A DNA stretch of 64,000 nucleotides. Source: Myotis daubentonii. Its lineage: Eukaryota > Chordata > Mammalia > Chiroptera > Vespertilionidae. The notes below the pieces were generated by a model that saw only the letters and a program-made list of their open reading frames with translations, was not told where the DNA came from and did no database searches. The position numbers and the translations under genes were made by a program. Every line of letters begins with the position of its first letter. Position 1 is the stretch's first letter. The stretch covers positions 56,664,895 to 56,728,894 of the forward strand of contig NC_081848.1 in the NCBI RefSeq assembly GCF_963259705.1. Reading direction: 5' to 3'. Positions 62,560-64,000 of the stretch are shown here, piece by piece.

Positions 62560-62790
62560 CCTCTCTACGGTGCAGGCATTTTGCCAGCGCTCTACATTAT
62601 TATCAATGTACTCTCGTTTAATCTTCACCACATTCCTGAGAAGTATGTTTTTATCTGTTTTGTAAATGAGGAAAGCTCTGGGAGGTTAAAACTGGCTGAG
62701 GGTAACCCAGCTAGTAAACAGCATAGCAGGGACCCCTCACTCTCTGACACTCAAGCTCATATTCAGAACTTCTGCTCTGTGCTGCCTACG
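62560..62790 (-). repeat. MIR SINE, antisense
   Basis: CGTTTAATCTTCACCACATT, CTGTTTTGTAAATGAGGAAA and GGTAACCCAGCTAGTAAACA. Confidence 0.8.
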
Positions 62791-62859
62791 GGCATAGCTT
62801 TGTTTGGATAATGTGCTGGGGAACTAGGAATCAGATCTTTGGTGACTAGCAAGCCTGTG

Positions 62860-63440
62860 CACATCCTCTTGGTCATTGAGTCCCATCAGTTTTTCCTTTC
62901 CAACGTCCCTTGCATTCTTGGCATTCTTACCCTTGTTATTGCACACTTGGACTATTGCAGTAGCCTTCTGCTCACATTGTCACCAGTCTTTTCCTTTTTC
63001 ACCCTTTTCGGCTTCTCCTGCCAGATTCATCGTCCTTTAACACTGCTTTGTCCTAAAATGTTTAATTTAAGATGGAATCTCTCTGGCTCACAGGATAAAG
63101 TCAATATTCAGGGCTTGACATCAAGACCACCCCCTCCCCCGCCCTTCCCCACACTAGCCATGATTGGCCTCAAACTTGCTTTCCAGCCTTACCCACCATT
63201 TCATGCAATTACTGCATGTTGCCTTGGATTTTCTAACTTCAGCATCGTTGCCCATGAAGTATCCTCTGTCTAGAATGTTGCACATCTTTTCACCCAGCCG
63301 CCCCTCTGTTAAAACTTTATCCTGGTCTAGCTGAGATGGCCTGTCTTCAAAGAAGCTTTCTTTAGTTGCTTAGCAGGAATGATGCCCCTTGAACATTTTG
63401 TAATTAAACAGTACATTTCACATGTTGCTTCACTGTAGTT
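62860..63440 (+). repeat. LINE-2 fragment
   Basis: CACACTTGGACTATTGCAGT, TTGCCTTGGATTTTCTAACT, GAGATGGCCTGTCTTCAAAG and TTAAACAGTACATTTCACAT occur in L2 order, diverged. Confidence 0.6.
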
Positions 63441-63494
63441 ATTTGTGTCAGTATTTCCTCCTTAATCCTAATATGAGGATGGAATCTGTGTGTA

Positions 63495-63500
<6 letters not shown>

Positions 63501-63549
<49 letters not shown>
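63501..63549. repeat. (GT)n microsatellite
   Basis: About 24 GT units. Confidence 0.96.
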
Positions 63550-63550
<1 letters not shown>

Positions 63551-63649
63551 CCACTATGGTCATTCCCATTAGCCTAGTACTGTGTACATAGTAAACCCTT
63601 ACTTGGTTCATGAATGAAATAATAAATGGGAAAACCAGATAGTAATAAA

Positions 63650-63875
63650 TAAGATTTATTGAGTGTTTACTATGTGCCAGACAGTATTCTTTGTGCTTTT
63701 GTAGGTAACAATTTCTGTAATTTTTGCAACTTTTCCAAGATATAGGTGATATTATTGCCTCCAAGACAGACGAGGAAACCAGGGCACTGTGAGCTGAACT
63801 AACTTGTCGAAGTTAGTGGACCCAGGATTCAAATCCAAGCAGCCTGCCTCCAGAGCCTAGCTATTCACTGTGGCT
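63650..63875 (-). repeat. MIR SINE, antisense
   Basis: TTGAGTGTTTACTATGTGCC, AAGACAGACGAGGAAACCAG and TGGACCCAGGATTCAAATCC. Confidence 0.82.
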
Positions 63876-64000
63876 AACTCTCCAGGACTCTTTTTATCTT
63901 TCCATGGAAGGCTAATAGGTGGCCTCTCATAAGAGCTAGTTCATGGGCTTATAGATTTATCATTTGTGGCAGGTTCAGGAGAGCCTGAGAATGGTTAGGA

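Overview
This is a mammalian nuclear genomic window, almost certainly from a vesper bat (Vespertilionidae). The genes have normal mammalian exon/intron structure. The repeats include tRNA-derived Ves SINEs, Helitrons with HeliBat-type ends (5' TCTATA-like, 3' hairpin then CTAG), hAT miniature elements with exact 8-bp target duplications, and bat-type L1 3' tails. Recently active Helitrons and hATs together with Ves SINEs are typical of vesper bats. Genus and species cannot be read from the window.

Two protein-coding genes are present, both on the minus strand. (1) CSRP3 (muscle LIM protein): coding exons 2, 3 and 4 are at 8275-8164, 2937-2769 and 984-852, encoding residues 1-138 of a protein that is 194 aa in human; the last exons lie left of base 1. 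A TATA-type muscle promoter and a short non-coding exon 1 are proposed at about 17.9-18.1 kb. (2) E2F8, an atypical E2F repressor: all twelve coding exons are present (55033 down to 40093), in frame with GT/AG borders, giving 866 aa. Its CpG-island promoter lies at about 55.8-57.0 kb and carries E2F-type sites.

Layout: 1-18 kb is CSRP3, with Helitrons, MIR and Ves SINEs and one unexplained CpG-dense patch in intron 1 (11.76-11.92 kb). 18-39.4 kb is intergenic and made largely of nested repeats: a 3'-to-3' Helitron pair, an ancient L1M, microsatellites, an interrupted Helitron, and two composite insertions. 39.4-56 kb is E2F8. 56-64 kb is the E2F8 CpG island followed by upstream sequence with old repeats and no recognisable gene.

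The most novel signal is a pair of retroinsertions (26422-28161 and 31733-32620). Read on the minus strand, each has a 20-bp-unit VNTR at its 5' end, then an L1-type 3' tail and poly(A), and each is bounded by a perfect 15-bp target-site duplication. The VNTR units of the two copies are clearly related. This resembles the architecture of primate SVA-type composites and may be an undescribed bat VNTR composite retrotransposon. Other points of note are a tandemly duplicated 5' splice site at E2F8 exon 9, a Trp4-to-Leu change in CSRP3, and the CSRP3 intron-1 CpG patch.
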